From contig NC_012871.2 in the NCBI RefSeq assembly GCF_000003195.3, positions 13,371,022 through 13,435,021 of the forward strand: a DNA stretch of 64,000 nt. Reading direction: 5' to 3'. This DNA comes from Sorghum bicolor (lineage: Eukaryota; Streptophyta; Magnoliopsida; Poales; Poaceae). Of this stretch, positions 32,513 through 43,538 are shown piece after piece (positions within the stretch are counted from its first letter, which is position 1; each line of letters starts with the position of its first letter). A model generated the notes under the pieces. That model was given only the letters and a program-made list of their open reading frames with translations. It ran no database searches and was not told the origin of the DNA. The translations under genes and the position numbers were made by a program.

Positions 32513-33208
32513 TCAGATATTCAGCAGCGCCTGGATCGCCGATATGGCACGCAACCGGATTTGGTTGGCTGTTTCTATCTCTTTGGCATCATCATCGGCA
32601 GAACCTTCTATCGGCCTCAGCTTCTTCTTCAACTGCAGCGCTTTGCGACCGTGGGCATTTCGCTCTTGCTCGAGGTGCTTGATGGTCTCCGGCAGTTGAC
32701 TTTCTTCTTGCTGGACTTGGGATAGGGCATCCTCCACTTGCTTGAGTTCTGCCAGCAGGGCTTCTCTTTTTGCCGATAGATCAGAGATTTTCTGCTTCAA
32801 TGCATCGCCTGAGGACTTTAAGGTGCCGATGTTCTTGTGCTTCTCATCGGCTAAGAGTTTCTCTTTCATCATCTCCTCAGAGAGCTGGGTTTGAGCAGCT
32901 CTATCGGCAAGGCGCCGAGTGGCTCTCTGGTACTGCAGCTGGCGACTTTCTAGATGTGCGGCCTGGAAGAGGGTTTCTTCAGCATCGGTAGGAATCTGGC
33001 CTCTAAGGGTCTTGAACAGAACCTTGGCCGGGTCGGAATCATTAACTAGTTGAGCTGTATCTTGATGAAGGATAGCCGATAGTTCTTCCAGCTTAGCCCT
33101 GGTCTCTGCCGATACAATCCCAACTGCCGGGGAGGAACTTGCTTCCTCACCTTCCTCTTCGGAGATATCAATGGCGAAGGAAAATAAGCGGTCGGGAGAG
33201 TCTTGTTC
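32513..33208 (-). CDS. Antisense PMD gene of El3, last exon (exon 6; coiled coil)
   Basis: A 696-nt exon after an acceptor TCTCTCAG (33209-33220 region), open for 231 codons to a stop at 32513. It begins with an acidic stretch (SEEEGEEASS), then about 150 residues rich in Leu, Lys, Gln and Glu with heptad spacing (KISDLSAKREALLAELKQVE), a long coiled coil, and a basic KKKLRP segment. It is in frame with exon 5 (57957-58045), which lies 24.7 kb away because El2 was inserted between them. The coiled coil suggests self-association; no enzymatic motif is seen. Confidence 0.6.
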   Translation of the reverse strand, partial: EQDSPDRLFSFAIDISEEEGEEASSSPAVGIVSAETRAKLEELSAILHQDTAQLVNDSDPAKVLFKTLRGQIPTDAEETLFQAAHLESRQLQYQRATRRLADRAAQTQLSEEMMKEKLLADEKHKNIGTLKSSGDALKQKISDLSAKREALLAELKQVEDALSQVQQEESQLPETIKHLEQERNAHGRKALQLKKKLRPIEGSADDDAKEIETANQIRLRAISAIQALLNI

Positions 33209-33291
33209 CTGAGAGAGAAGATAAAATGAGTCATTCTTATGGTCAAAACATCGGCAAATGATACTGGTGGAAGATTGGATGGCTTACTTGT

Positions 33292-36200
33292 TGTAACATC
33301 CCCGATGTTATGGTTACTAAAAAGGGATCATGTCATCATGAGCATTGCAAAGCATATTTGTTAAGCACATTAGTATGCATCAACTTAAAACAAGTTTACT
33401 TTGATTGCTTGAGCTTAGGGAGGTAGAGTGTGCTTATGTGGTGTGTTGATGCTTGTGTGGTTGCTAAAAACCCTAGGGTGGAAGATTTCCGAGAGCAAGG
33501 GGGGGAAACCCTGATTTTTGGATCCTAGATTTGCCCCCTTTTGCATAAGTCAAAAACCAAGCAAAATTTGAGGTTGAGTTCAAAAGCAAAGTTGTAGCTC
33601 TTGGCAAGATGTACAACTTTGGTGTTTTGAGTTTTTGAAGTTTCAATACAAAATTCAAAGTAATTTTGAAAATACAGATTTCCAGAAAGTGTCCCCTTTT
33701 CCAACTTAAACCCCCAAATCAAAATCCATTTGGAATTTTAAAAAGTGGTCAACATGAAAGTTGTAGAGCACAAAAAGTTGAGCAACTTTCATGTTGGGAG
33801 TTTTTCAAGTTGTTATGCAAAATCAAAAGTAATTTTGGAAATCCTGTTTTGTCCCCAATTCAAAAATTTGAATTTCTTTGAATTGAGTTCAATTTCAAAA
33901 CTGTTTGGCCAAATTAGCTATTTTCTACTCAGAATCAGCCCTGGCCACCAAAAGATGATTTGTAGCTTATAAAATTTGGAACAACTTTTGTTTTCACACA
34001 AATTTGACTCCAGTTCAAATTTCGGCTGAATTTCACAAAGTCCAGAAAAGAGGGGATAAGGGTCTCCTACAGTGACCCGATAGGGATCACCGGCTCCCTG
34101 TCCAGCACGGCCGCCGCGCGCGCAGCGCCGCGTGCGCGCGCGCAGGCACGCAGCCTGCCTGCCTGCTAGCGTCGCCAGGCGACGTGGATGCCTCGGACTT
34201 GCTTTCCCCTCCACTTGAGCGCAGCGTGGACGACGCCGTGCACTCCCTCCGTCCTGAGCCAAGGAACCCGACGAGCCCTTCTCTTCAAAATTCGCCATAA
34301 CCACTCCTTCCTGAGCCAAATTGAGTACTCTGCCGTATTCGCCACCTCCTTGCAGACCCAGAGCACCCCCGAGCTCACTCCCTAACCCCCTCAAACGCCA
34401 GAGCTTCTCCTTCTTCTCTAAGTCCGGCCGGCGTCACCGCCGTGGAACCCTTCACGTGAGCACGTTGCTCCAATCGGTACCACGCCTTACCAGCGATCGT
34501 TTCGAACTCCTCTCGTTTCCCCGATGCTCATGCGCTCGCTTCTTCTTCCTGGACGTGAGCAGGACCCCCGGAACGACTTCGCCGGAGCCGAAGCATCCGC
34601 CCGACCGCACGGCCACCGTCGCCAAGCCTCTCTACTGCTTCTCCCGCCGTGGTGATGTGAGCACCATGAGCCCCACTTCTTCCCGGACCTCCCGGACCTG
34701 CTGGTTCACGCTCTACCGAACCCTCGTGCCCGGTCCTCGGCGACCGACGCGGCCGTCCGCCATTTGTGTGGTTGAGGTGGAAAGAGAGCGGGAGAGCGTC
34801 CGGGAGTGGTAGCTTTGGAGTCGCAGGGTTGACGCGGTGCTGGTGCGCATGCGCGCGGGGGCCGAGGAACTCGCTAACGGTCGCCGGAGCGGCGGCAGCA
34901 CCGCCGTGAGCGAGGGAGGCGAAACTGACGAGCGGGACCCGCTCGTCAGTGACCATGCGGAGAGGGGAGCGCGCGCGCGGCGCCCGCGTGGGCCGAGCAA
35001 AGCGGGCCGGCCTGCGGGCCGATTTCCCAACCGCGTGCTGCAGTGACTTTTCCTTTTTCCTTTTTGTGCAGTTTTTGCTACATGTTTGAATTTGTGTAAT
35101 AATTCGTGTGTTAATCCAAAAATCATGGAAATTTTTGTGTAGATTCTCTGAAATAAGTAGGACCCAAGAAAAATATTAAGTTCTGTTTTCTAGTGGTTTA
35201 CAAGTATATAAAAATTGCCTCTTTTATCTAATGAATAAAACTTCTATGAATTTTAGTAATTTATTAGAGTGTCCAAAAATCACCAAAAATTGTGGAGAGC
35301 CTCTGAGTGGTATTCCCTGGCTCCACACAAAATTTGGTGGCATTTGGATAATATTTGATTAAAATATTAATAAATCCTTATTTAGTACTTATATAATAAT
35401 TCCAAAATAATTAGATAGTGATTAGTGAAATCCTCATAATTAAGGTTGAGTGATTTTGGGGATTGGGTGATGACCTGAGGTCATTAACCCTAATGACCTT
35501 TGGCATTTTATTATTGTTTAGCCTTAATGCTTAATTACTGTCATTAGCAGTTGATTAAGAATTAATTAAGGTAATAGGATTAATAATTAGTTAATTCAGG
35601 TTAATTATGAATTAAAAGAGATTTTACTTTACAGATGCAACCTCTTGGGTAAAAACATTAAGATGCTAAACAACTTTATTTAGTGATAATTCTGTATTGC
35701 ATTAGGAAAACAAATTGTACTTGATTCGGTCCTTTTTGCACATTTGTCATACGCATATCATGAGCATTCATCATTTTGCGTATAGTGTCCGTGACCGAAG
35801 GAGCGCCCGTGGAACCGAACCCCGAGGTCGGTGCTCCATTCGAAGAAGTAGGATCCGAGACTTGGGAAGTCTCCGAGGGTCCCTCTCTGCCCTGCAACCA
35901 AGGCAAGCCCCGGATGCATTAACCCCTCCTTGGATGTTTTAAATCTTTTATCACTTATGAATTGAAAATGCTGCATTAGATAGTTGAGAATTGGGTTAAC
36001 CTACTTGCTGCATTTACTGCCTTGATATTTGTTATCTTGTCCTTGGCACCTGTTTTACTTTAAAAACTGCGTAGTGATGCTTAGCCCTGCTACTAGATAG
36101 GTTTTCAAGCAAAGTTTGAAGGGTTGTTGTGGAATACACTTTTGATCAATGATGTTTCAATTTGAGACCGGTCGGTGGACTTGCTTTAAGAATGGAGTCT

Positions 36201-37511
36201 TAAAGTAGTGTCTCCAACTGTGTCGAGTAAGGACTGTTCCGTTGATGGCCTGCTGGGTTGAGAATTTATAGTACTAGCCACTTGCCCTCGGTAAGCCCGG
36301 TCTTGTGATCCCTCGACGCGAACAGCTACTCGCGCATTGGGAGTGGAAAGATGGCGAGAGTAACGTGTGCCCACCTTACGGATCTGAGATGACCGGAAAA
36401 CATCTAGATCGGCTGTAGGATGGTGGGGTACTGTGCTCTCGGGTGCCGCGAACCTGGTCAAATTTGGGAAGAGCCTGACTTGGGTTGATATATGCAAGAT
36501 TTGGTTCTACATATGTCGGGTGGTTAGGAACTCCAGCTGGATTGCTAAGCGATTCGAATCGTCGTTGCTCCCCGATTGGGAGACTCAATTCCTTCGACCC
36601 TCATCGTAGTTAAATATGCAACTGAATGATAAAATGAGAAAGGGGAAAATGTCTCATGAGGTTCGGATCCCAATTCTCGGACTCATAGCGACATGAAGCT
36701 ATGGCCATCGATAAATAATACTTGATGTTAGGATTAGGAACTCACGGATTCGTCTGTGGGGAACAACTAGTTAAACTGTCCTCGAACTCCTCGGCCTCTG
36801 CGGGAGAGGAATTCGCGGTTAAAACTTGAAAACAAGGATGCACTACTAGTAAGCTTTTAGCAAAACATTTTGGCTCCTTGCTCAGCCACCCCTTGTCTAC
36901 CCTAAGCCTGCATCCCTAAGTTCTCCTCTTTTCCCATCGGGTAAGTCTTGTTGAGTACTCCCGTACTCAGGGTTTCAATACCCCTGTTGCAGGTGAAGCA
37001 CAGGAGCCGACTTGCTTCGGACCCTGTTGTGTGACCGTCGTCGAGGTTGACGACGAAGAAGAGTGAGCGTGACCCATGGGCAGGGTCTGTAAATTTGTAC
37101 TGTCTGTACTAAAGTTTCAGTTGCTCCGCTGGACCAGGCTTGTAATAACACTCTACTATTTGGAAGAACTCCTTTTGTAAATTAAGTTATGTAATACTTC
37201 CGCTGTTTTACTCTGAAATATTATTTTAGTCTTGTGTCGTTTGAGTTACTGCTTTATCTTCGCAACGAATGATCCTGGTGTTAAGGTGGCTACTTGCTAT
37301 CCTGTAAGGGCGAGAAGAAGCAGTTCTCGTTGTTTGACCATTACCAGTGGTCAGAACGAGCCAGCTTGGTACGCCACAGGTAGCAGTGGAATGAGCGTCC
37401 AGCGATGCTCATCGGACTTCTAAGGTGGGAGGACTCCCGGCATCACCGTCAGAGGTCCTTAGGACAATGGCAGGTGCCGGTGGGCCCAAACACTTAGGGG
37501 ATTCTGCCACA
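33292..37511 (+). repeat. El2 5' LTR (4220 bp)
   Basis: Very long LTR with the same sequence order as the El1 LTR: AT-rich start, GC-rich block (about 34080-35045), AT-rich tract, small coding exon, long spacer, second coding exon, end. Matches 43539-46786 plus 56979-57955. Confidence 0.95.
34525..37066 (+). CDS. Predicted spliced acidic mini-protein encoded inside the El2 5' LTR (about 73 aa)
   Basis: Predicted exons are 34525-34555 (ATG in the GC-rich block, donor GGAC|GTGAGC), 35786-35902 (acceptor GCGTATAG, donor CAAG|GCAAGC of GC type) and 36993-37066 (acceptor TTGCAG, stop TGA). Lengths 31, 117 and 74 nt close the frame, both introns phase 1. Exon 1 is the weakest call: two other GTGAGCA donors lie at 34453 and 34656. 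The middle and last exons give an acidic, Pro- and Cys-containing peptide ending in Asp-Asp-Glu-Glu-Glu. Exon plan, last-intron phase, GC donor and Gly junction codon match the El1 LTR gene although the sequences are otherwise diverged. No known domain. Splicing is predicted, not shown. Confidence 0.45.
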
Positions 37512-37513
37512 GC

Positions 37514-37525
37514 TGGTATCAGAGC
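37514..37525 (+). other. El2 primer binding site (initiator Met tRNA)
   Basis: TGGTATCAGAGC three bases after the 5' LTR. Confidence 0.95.
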
Positions 37526-37884
37526 ATTCGTTGCTAAGATGACTGCTGTAACTATTGAAAAACTTCAAAATTCGTTTGGATCTAATACTATGAACCTGCA
37601 TATTTTGAGTCCAAGTGCTTAGTCCTAACCTACCCCTGTCTATAGGCCTTCTTAGAATTTTTGGAAGTGGTATGGAGGAGCAACATAAAGTATTGCCCTA
37701 TGTTGTAAAAGTTTAAAGTAATATCGTTACGAATTGTTAGTAGGAATCATAAGTTTGTGCATGCATCATGATGTATTAACTGGTTAAGTTCCTTCCTTCT
37801 TGTTTGGGTTGGGTGAATAGAATCAATCCTATTCTTGCTAACCTTTAAGGTCTCTCTTACTAATCTAAACTTACCCTCTACAGG

Positions 37885-38589
37885 ATGGCTCGTCAGAAGC
37901 AGACCCCGCGTAAGCGGACCGGTCCAAAAGGAGTTCCCCGACATCAGCTAGCTCCACGCAGTGATCAAGCCAGTAGTAGTCGTTCACCGCCTCAGCAGGA
38001 GGTGGACAGGTTGTCTGCCGAGTTGACTGAGGTGATGAGAGAGAGAATGTACAATGTTATGGAGATTGGCAAACTTAAAGCTCAACTAGCCAAAGAAAAA
38101 CAAGCTACGGAGAACTGTGAGGCTATGTTGTCCCGGATGGTGGAGGAGCGGAATGCAGCCATTGCCCGAGAGGAAGAAGCTAGGAGCACACACAAGCATG
38201 AGCTAACTAGGATGAATGCAAAGCTGGGCAAGGCCAGGTATCTTAAGGATTTGTACGTGAAGATGGCGGCCACGGTCACCGCACAGCGGGATGTCGCGTG
38301 GCAACGAGAGGACCAGCTCCAGCTGGAGAAACTGGAGCTGGCACACCACTTAGATACTGTCAATGACCTGGCTATGCAATATCGTGATATTGCATTTGAT
38401 CTGTATCATCAGCTCCACCCACCTCCCGGCGAAGGGGAAATGGATACGGATGGCGAGTTGGCAGACGATGGGGAACCCGATCCCGGCCTCAGTGATGAAG
38501 AGGAGTCCGACCCCGATGACCACAACCCAGGGGGTAATCAGGATGATGGCAATGACGACCCGGGCTACAGCTCTGGCCACACCGATTAG
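37885..38589 (+). CDS. El2 accessory ORF upstream of gag (234 aa, coiled coil with acidic tail)
   Basis: Intact ORF between the primer site and gag. The N-terminus is basic (RQKQTPRKRTGPKG) and could bind nucleic acid or act as a nuclear signal. Residues about 35-150 have heptad-like Leu, Glu and Lys and should form a long coiled coil. Residues about 180-234 are almost wholly Asp, Glu, Gly, Asn and Pro. The basic-coil-acidic plan suggests a self-associating nucleic-acid or histone-binding protein, but no family is recognised. El1 has a broken ORF in the same place. The 213-base gap to gag ATG 38803 and the separate frame mean it would be translated from its own or a reinitiated message. Confidence 0.7.
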   Translation: MARQKQTPRKRTGPKGVPRHQLAPRSDQASSSRSPPQQEVDRLSAELTEVMRERMYNVMEIGKLKAQLAKEKQATENCEAMLSRMVEERNAAIAREEEARSTHKHELTRMNAKLGKARYLKDLYVKMAATVTAQRDVAWQREDQLQLEKLELAHHLDTVNDLAMQYRDIAFDLYHQLHPPPGEGEMDTDGELADDGEPDPGLSDEEESDPDDHNPGGNQDDGNDDPGYSSGHTD

Positions 38590-38802
38590 TTCGGTGAAAC
38601 CGAGGGCAACGTCGTTGTAGGAGTCCTAGCTTGCCGTAGCGGGGTTCGGGTTTGTAATATAAGTTCTCTTTCGGTTTGAGAAGTGGTACCTATTTACTCT
38701 TGGTGTGTCGAGCTAATGTTTAATAAGTGAATGGAAGAATGTAAGATATGTTCTGTGTTATGAATTTCACGTGGTAACAGGTATCTACGACTCTTGTAAC
38801 AG

Positions 38803-40437
38803 ATGCCGATGCGTACTCGCGGATCTGAGGGAGCTGGGACATCCCAGGGAGGGGATGATATCCCCAACCCTCCACCTGCTCCACCTTCTTTGGCTGACGC
38901 CATTGCTGTTCTGCTAAGTGCCACAACTGACAACGCTCGCTTGCTACGCGAGCTAGCACAGCGTCAACCACACCCTGCTCCAAACTTCAGGGCACCGCGC
39001 AACGGGGACGGAGAGACTCGGTATGTGGACTTTACCGAGACCAGGCCCCCGGTGTTCACTAAGGCCGATGAGCCTTTAGAAGCAGATGACTGGCTCCGAA
39101 CTATGGAGCATAAGTTCAGTTTGATTCAGTGTTCAGAAACTCAGAAGCCCCTGTTTGCAGCTCAGCAGCTTCGGGGAGCTGCAGGTGCCTGGTGGGAGAA
39201 CTTCTTAGCTATTCAAGCTCCCGGTCACCAGGTTACCTGGACCGAGTTTAAGGACGCGTTTCGCGCCCACTACATCCCCGAAGGGCTCATGGCCATGAAG
39301 GCCGAAGAGTTTCTCGCCTTGCAGCAAGGCGATAAAAGTGTTATGGAGTATGTGGCAAGGTTTAATCATCTCTCTCAGTATGCCACGGACCATGTGAACA
39401 CTGACAGAAAGAAGAAAGCCTGTTTCATGCGTGGTCTAAATACTAAACTTCAGACCATGATGACCACCTGCCAAAATGTTACCTTCTATGAGGCGGTAAA
39501 TATTGCCATCGCCTCTGAGGAAAAGAATAGAAAACACAAGGAAGCCAAGAAGAAGGCTGCTTCCTCCTCTTTCTCTGGTCGCGGTCAAAAGCGCCAGAGG
39601 ATCATTTATCATCCACAGGGCCACGGACGCTTCCCAGCGCCGTCACCGTATCGTGGTCCTTTCTCCCCTCCACAGTACAGACCCGGGCAGCAGGTATACT
39701 CTCGACCTACTGCCATTACTCTTGCACCACGTCAGCCGAACACCCCAGGTGTTCGCCCCACTGCTCTGCCCAGCCACAATTACCCTTGCTTCAATTGTGG
39801 TAAGCCTGGGCATTTCTCTAAAGAGTGCCCTTTTCCCCGCCAAACCAACCCTACTTTCCAAAGGCCGCCTATGGGCCAACCCCAGCCGAGTCAGTTCAGG
39901 ACTGGGGCTCAGAAAGGGCAACAGGTACAGAAAGGTAGACCGGTAAAGAAGACAGGGCAAGTCTTCCATACTGAAGTGGAGACGATTCCAGAGGGTGAAC
40001 CAGTGATGATGGGTACGTTTCCTGTTGCGAAACATCCTGCTTTAATGCTCTTCGATTCTGGTGCATCTCATACATTCATTAATCGCACCTTTGTGTTAAA
40101 GCATGGTATACCCATTGGGGAAACACAAGATCATTTTTATATACAGTCGCCAGGAGGACGGCTGATGTCCAAAGAAATGGTTCACCAAGTACCCATCGAA
40201 TTTGGTGGGCATAATTTTCCTACTAGCATGATTGTTCTTAAGGACCAAGAAATTGATGTCATCTTAGGCATGAACTGGATGGCACAACGAGGGGTTGTGC
40301 TGGACACTTTGCATCGAACCATTAAAATCCCATTGCCCAATGAGAATTCTTATTTGCTAATTCAATTAGTTACTCCCAAACGGACAATTGGGCAAGTTCA
40401 TGCCGCAAATGTGTCTGAAGTTAAAGATACCCGGTAG
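38803..40437 (+). CDS. gag-pro: El2 Gag-protease (544 aa, then frameshift)
   Basis: Gag core at residues about 75-245 ([24 protein letters not shown]), a basic linker ([12 protein letters not shown]), a CCHC knuckle [14 protein letters not shown] at about 328-341, and the aspartic protease with [11 protein letters not shown] near 415 and the VILGMNWM flap region near 490. All domains are intact. The frame stops at TAG 40435-40437, where the conserved pol sequence continues in another frame, so the polyprotein is interrupted by an indel at about 40432. Its Gag could in principle still be made. Confidence 0.92.
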   Translation: MPMRTRGSEGAGTSQGGDDIPNPPPAPPSLADAIAVLLSATTDNARLLRELAQRQPHPAPNFRAPRNGDGETRYVDFTETRPPVFTKADEPLEADDWLRTMEHKFSLIQCSETQKPLFAAQQLRGAAGAWWENFLAIQAPGHQVTWTEFKDAFRAHYIPEGLMAMKAEEFLALQQGDKSVMEYVARFNHLSQYATDHVNTDRKKKACFMRGLNTKLQTMMTTCQNVTFYEAVNIAIASEEKNRKHKEAKKKAASSSFSGRGQKRQRIIYHPQGHGRFPAPSPYRGPFSPPQYRPGQQVYSRPTAITLAPRQPNTPGVRPTALPSHNYPCFNCGKPGHFSKECPFPRQTNPTFQRPPMGQPQPSQFRTGAQKGQQVQKGRPVKKTGQVFHTEVETIPEGEPVMMGTFPVAKHPALMLFDSGASHTFINRTFVLKHGIPIGETQDHFYIQSPGGRLMSKEMVHQVPIEFGGHNFPTSMIVLKDQEIDVILGMNWMAQRGVVLDTLHRTIKIPLPNENSYLLIQLVTPKRTIGQVHAANVSEVKDTR

Positions 40438-43334
40438 TTCGAGATTTTCCGGATGTATTTCCTGAAGACTTACCAGGTCTACCTCCGGACCGGGATGTAC
40501 AATTCAGTATAGAATTGAAACCAGGAACAGCCCCAATATCTCGAAGGGCCTACAGAATGGCACCGAAAGAGCTGGCCGAATTAAAAACCCAATTACAAGA
40601 GTTGTTACAGAAAGGTTTTATTCAGCCCAGTTCTTCTCCATGGGGTTGCCCAGCCTTGTTTGTGAAAAAGAAAGATCAAACATTAAGGCTGTGTGTCGAC
40701 TATCGTCCCCTAAATGAGGTGACGATTAAGAATAAGTACCCATTGCCCCGCATTGACTTATTGTTTGACCAACTAGCTGGGGCCAAAGTATTCTCAAAAA
40801 TTGACTTGAGATCAGGGTACCACCAAATTAAAATTAGGCCGGAAGATGTGCCCAAGACAGCTTTCACAACCCGTTACGGGCTATATGAATACTTGGTGAT
40901 GTCCTTTGGGTTGACCAATGCACCGGCCCATTTCATGTACCTGATGAACTCTGTCTTCATGCCAGAACTAGATAAATTTGTTGTAGTCTTTATTGACGAC
41001 ATTTTGATTTAATCCAAAACTAAGAAAGAACATGCTGAACATTTGAGGGTCGTGCTGACTCGTCTCAGGGAACATCAGCTATACGCCAAGTTCAGCAAAT
41101 GTGAGTTCTGGCTGGACAAAGTCCATTTCCTGGGGCATGTGTTATCAGCGGAGGGAGTCGCTGTAGACCCAGGCAAGGTAGAAGATGTGTTGAATTGGAA
41201 ACCCCCGACTACGGTACATGAGGTCCGTAGTTTTCTGGGTATGGCGGGATATTACCGTCGTTTTATCCCGGACTTTTCCAGAGTCGCCAAACCAATCACA
41301 ACCTTGCTCAAAAATCAAACCAAGTTTGTTTGGTCACCCCAATGTGAGCAAGCCTTTCAGACTCTGAAAAGGTTGTTGACAACTGCACCTGTCTTAGCCC
41401 AGCCAGATATTGAAAAACCCTTTGATGTATATTGTGATGCATCAGGGATCGGGATAGGCTGTGTGCTAATGCAGGAGGGTCGCGTAATTGCATATGCTTC
41501 CAGACAACTCAAACCCCATGAAGAGAATTACCCGACCCATGATCTTGAACTAGCTGCCGTGGTACATGCATTAAAGATCTGGCGTCATTATCTGTTGGGG
41601 AACACATGTCATCTATATACAGATCACAAAAGCTTGAAGTATATCTTTACTCAAGCTGAGCTTAATATGCTCCAGCGAAGGTGGCTAGAATTAATTAAAG
41701 ATTACGACCTTGAGGTGCATTATCACCCTGGCAAGGCAAATGTAGTAGCTGATGCCCTCAGTCGTAAGGCTCACTGCAATTGCGTAACAATGATGCCTAG
41801 AGACATAACTTTGTGCCAAGAGCTAGAGAACTTGGGAATAGAAATGATTTCCCAAGGAAGCCTTGCCAATCTAAAGATCGATTTCAATCTCGAAGCTCAA
41901 ATCATAAAGGCACAAAAAGAAAACAAAGGCATGAGACATCTTAAAGAGAAGATTTCTAATAAAGCACCCACAGACTTTAAGGTGGATGATGCAGGAGTAA
42001 TTTGGTTCAAGAACCGGTTAGTGGTTCCAAAGGTACCTGAGCTACGTCAACAAATCCTGGATGAAGCTCATACCACAAGGTATTCTATTCATCCGGGAAG
42101 CAACAAGATGTATCAGGACCTAAAGCAAAGGTTTTGGTGGACAAAAATGAAGATAGAGATAGCTCGTTATGTGGCCCAATGTGACACCTGCCGAAAAGTC
42201 AAAGCTATTCATCTCAAGTCCGCTGGGGAGTTGCAACCTTTGCCTATCCCCGCATGGAAATGGGATGACATAAGTATGGATTTCATAGTAGGATTGCCCA
42301 AGACGGCCAAGGGCTTTGATTCAATTTGGGTCATAGTAGATCGTCTCACCAAAACAGCACATTTTCTGCCTGTAAAGCTATTGTATCCTGCCTCCACCTA
42401 TGCTAAGATTTATTTCGACCGTATCCTAAGTCTGCATGGGGTGCCAAAGACAATAGTGTCTGATAGAGGCACACAATTTGTCTCCCAATTCTGGAAATGT
42501 TTACATGAGTCCCTGGGCACTAAGCTTTTATACAGCACAGCCTACCACCCTCAAACCGGTGGGCAAACTGAAAGGGTGAATCAAACCCTAGAAGATCTAT
42601 TAAGATCTTGTGCCCTGAATTTTCCAGATAAGTGGGATGACTGCTTGCCTCTAGCAGAATTTTCCTACAATAATAGCTATCAAGAGAGTATCAAAATGGC
42701 TCCCTTTGAGGCACTGTATGGTCGCCGATGTCGAACTCCGTTACACTGGTCGGAACCTGGAGAAAGATGGTTCTTCGGAGTTGACTTAGTGAAAGAGACT
42801 GAGAACAAAGTGAAACAAATCTAGAATAACTTGAAAGTTGCTCAGTCCCGACAGAAAAGTTACGCTAATAAAAGACGTCGACCATTAAAGTTCGCCAAAG
42901 GTGATCATGTGTATTTGAAAGTATCCCCAATGAAAGGAGTAAATCGTTTTGGTGTTAAAGGCAAGTTAGCGCCTCGTTACATTGGTCCATTTCCAATCAT
43001 TGACCGATGTGGACAGGTCGCTTACCGCCTTAAACTGCCTGAACGATTATCCGGGGTGCATAATGTGTTCCATGTGTCTCAACTGAAAAAGTGTCTTCGG
43101 GTACCAGACCGAGTTCAAGATATTGAAGATGTAGAACTTGAACCAGATCTAACTTATTCGGAGTATCCTATCCGAGTATTGGATCAGAAAGATAGAGTTA
43201 CTCGAAGAACAACCACCAAATGGTACAAGGTACAATGGAGCCAGCACTCTGAAGAGGAAGCCACCTGGGAATCTGAAGATTACTTGCTAGAGAATTTCCC
43301 TGAATTCCACGCTTCTCTTCAGGACAACATATGA
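40438..43334 (+). pseudogene. pol: El2 Pol: RT, RNase H, integrase, chromodomain; broken
   Basis: The first segment to 41012 carries RT up to the active site FIDDILI and stops at TAA 41010-41012, where Tyr is normally found, directly after the catalytic Asp pair. The next segment (to TAG 42822-42824) holds the RT thumb, RNase H ([11 protein letters not shown]), integrase zinc finger and a complete DDE core ([21 protein letters not shown]). The last segment (42831-43334) has the integrase C-terminus and a chromodomain-like region (WYKVQWSQHSEEEATWE). Apart from these breaks the sequence is well conserved and closely parallels El1 pol. Confidence 0.9.
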
Positions 43335-43525
43335 TAAATAAAGAGTGTACTCTAGTGAAGGAAAAGAGTCGCCAGAGCCATGTACTTAATGTACATATAT
43401 GCTTATAATGGAGTGTTTTCCCCAACTTCTTGCCTTATGGGAAAGTTGAAGACGAAAGAGTTTTGACAAATTTCCTTTTCCATTGCTTACCCTAAGGTTT
43501 TAAATCTCGGGGACGAGATTTCTTT

Positions 43526-43538
43526 AAGGGGGAAGGGC
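43526..43538 (+). other. El2 polypurine tract
   Basis: AAGGGGGAAGGGC directly before the 3' LTR. Confidence 0.8.

Noticed and set aside
34166..35126. Open frames on both strands in the GC-rich block of the El2 LTRs
   Set aside because: Same composition effect. Only the short exon at 34525 fits the splice frame, and even that is uncertain.
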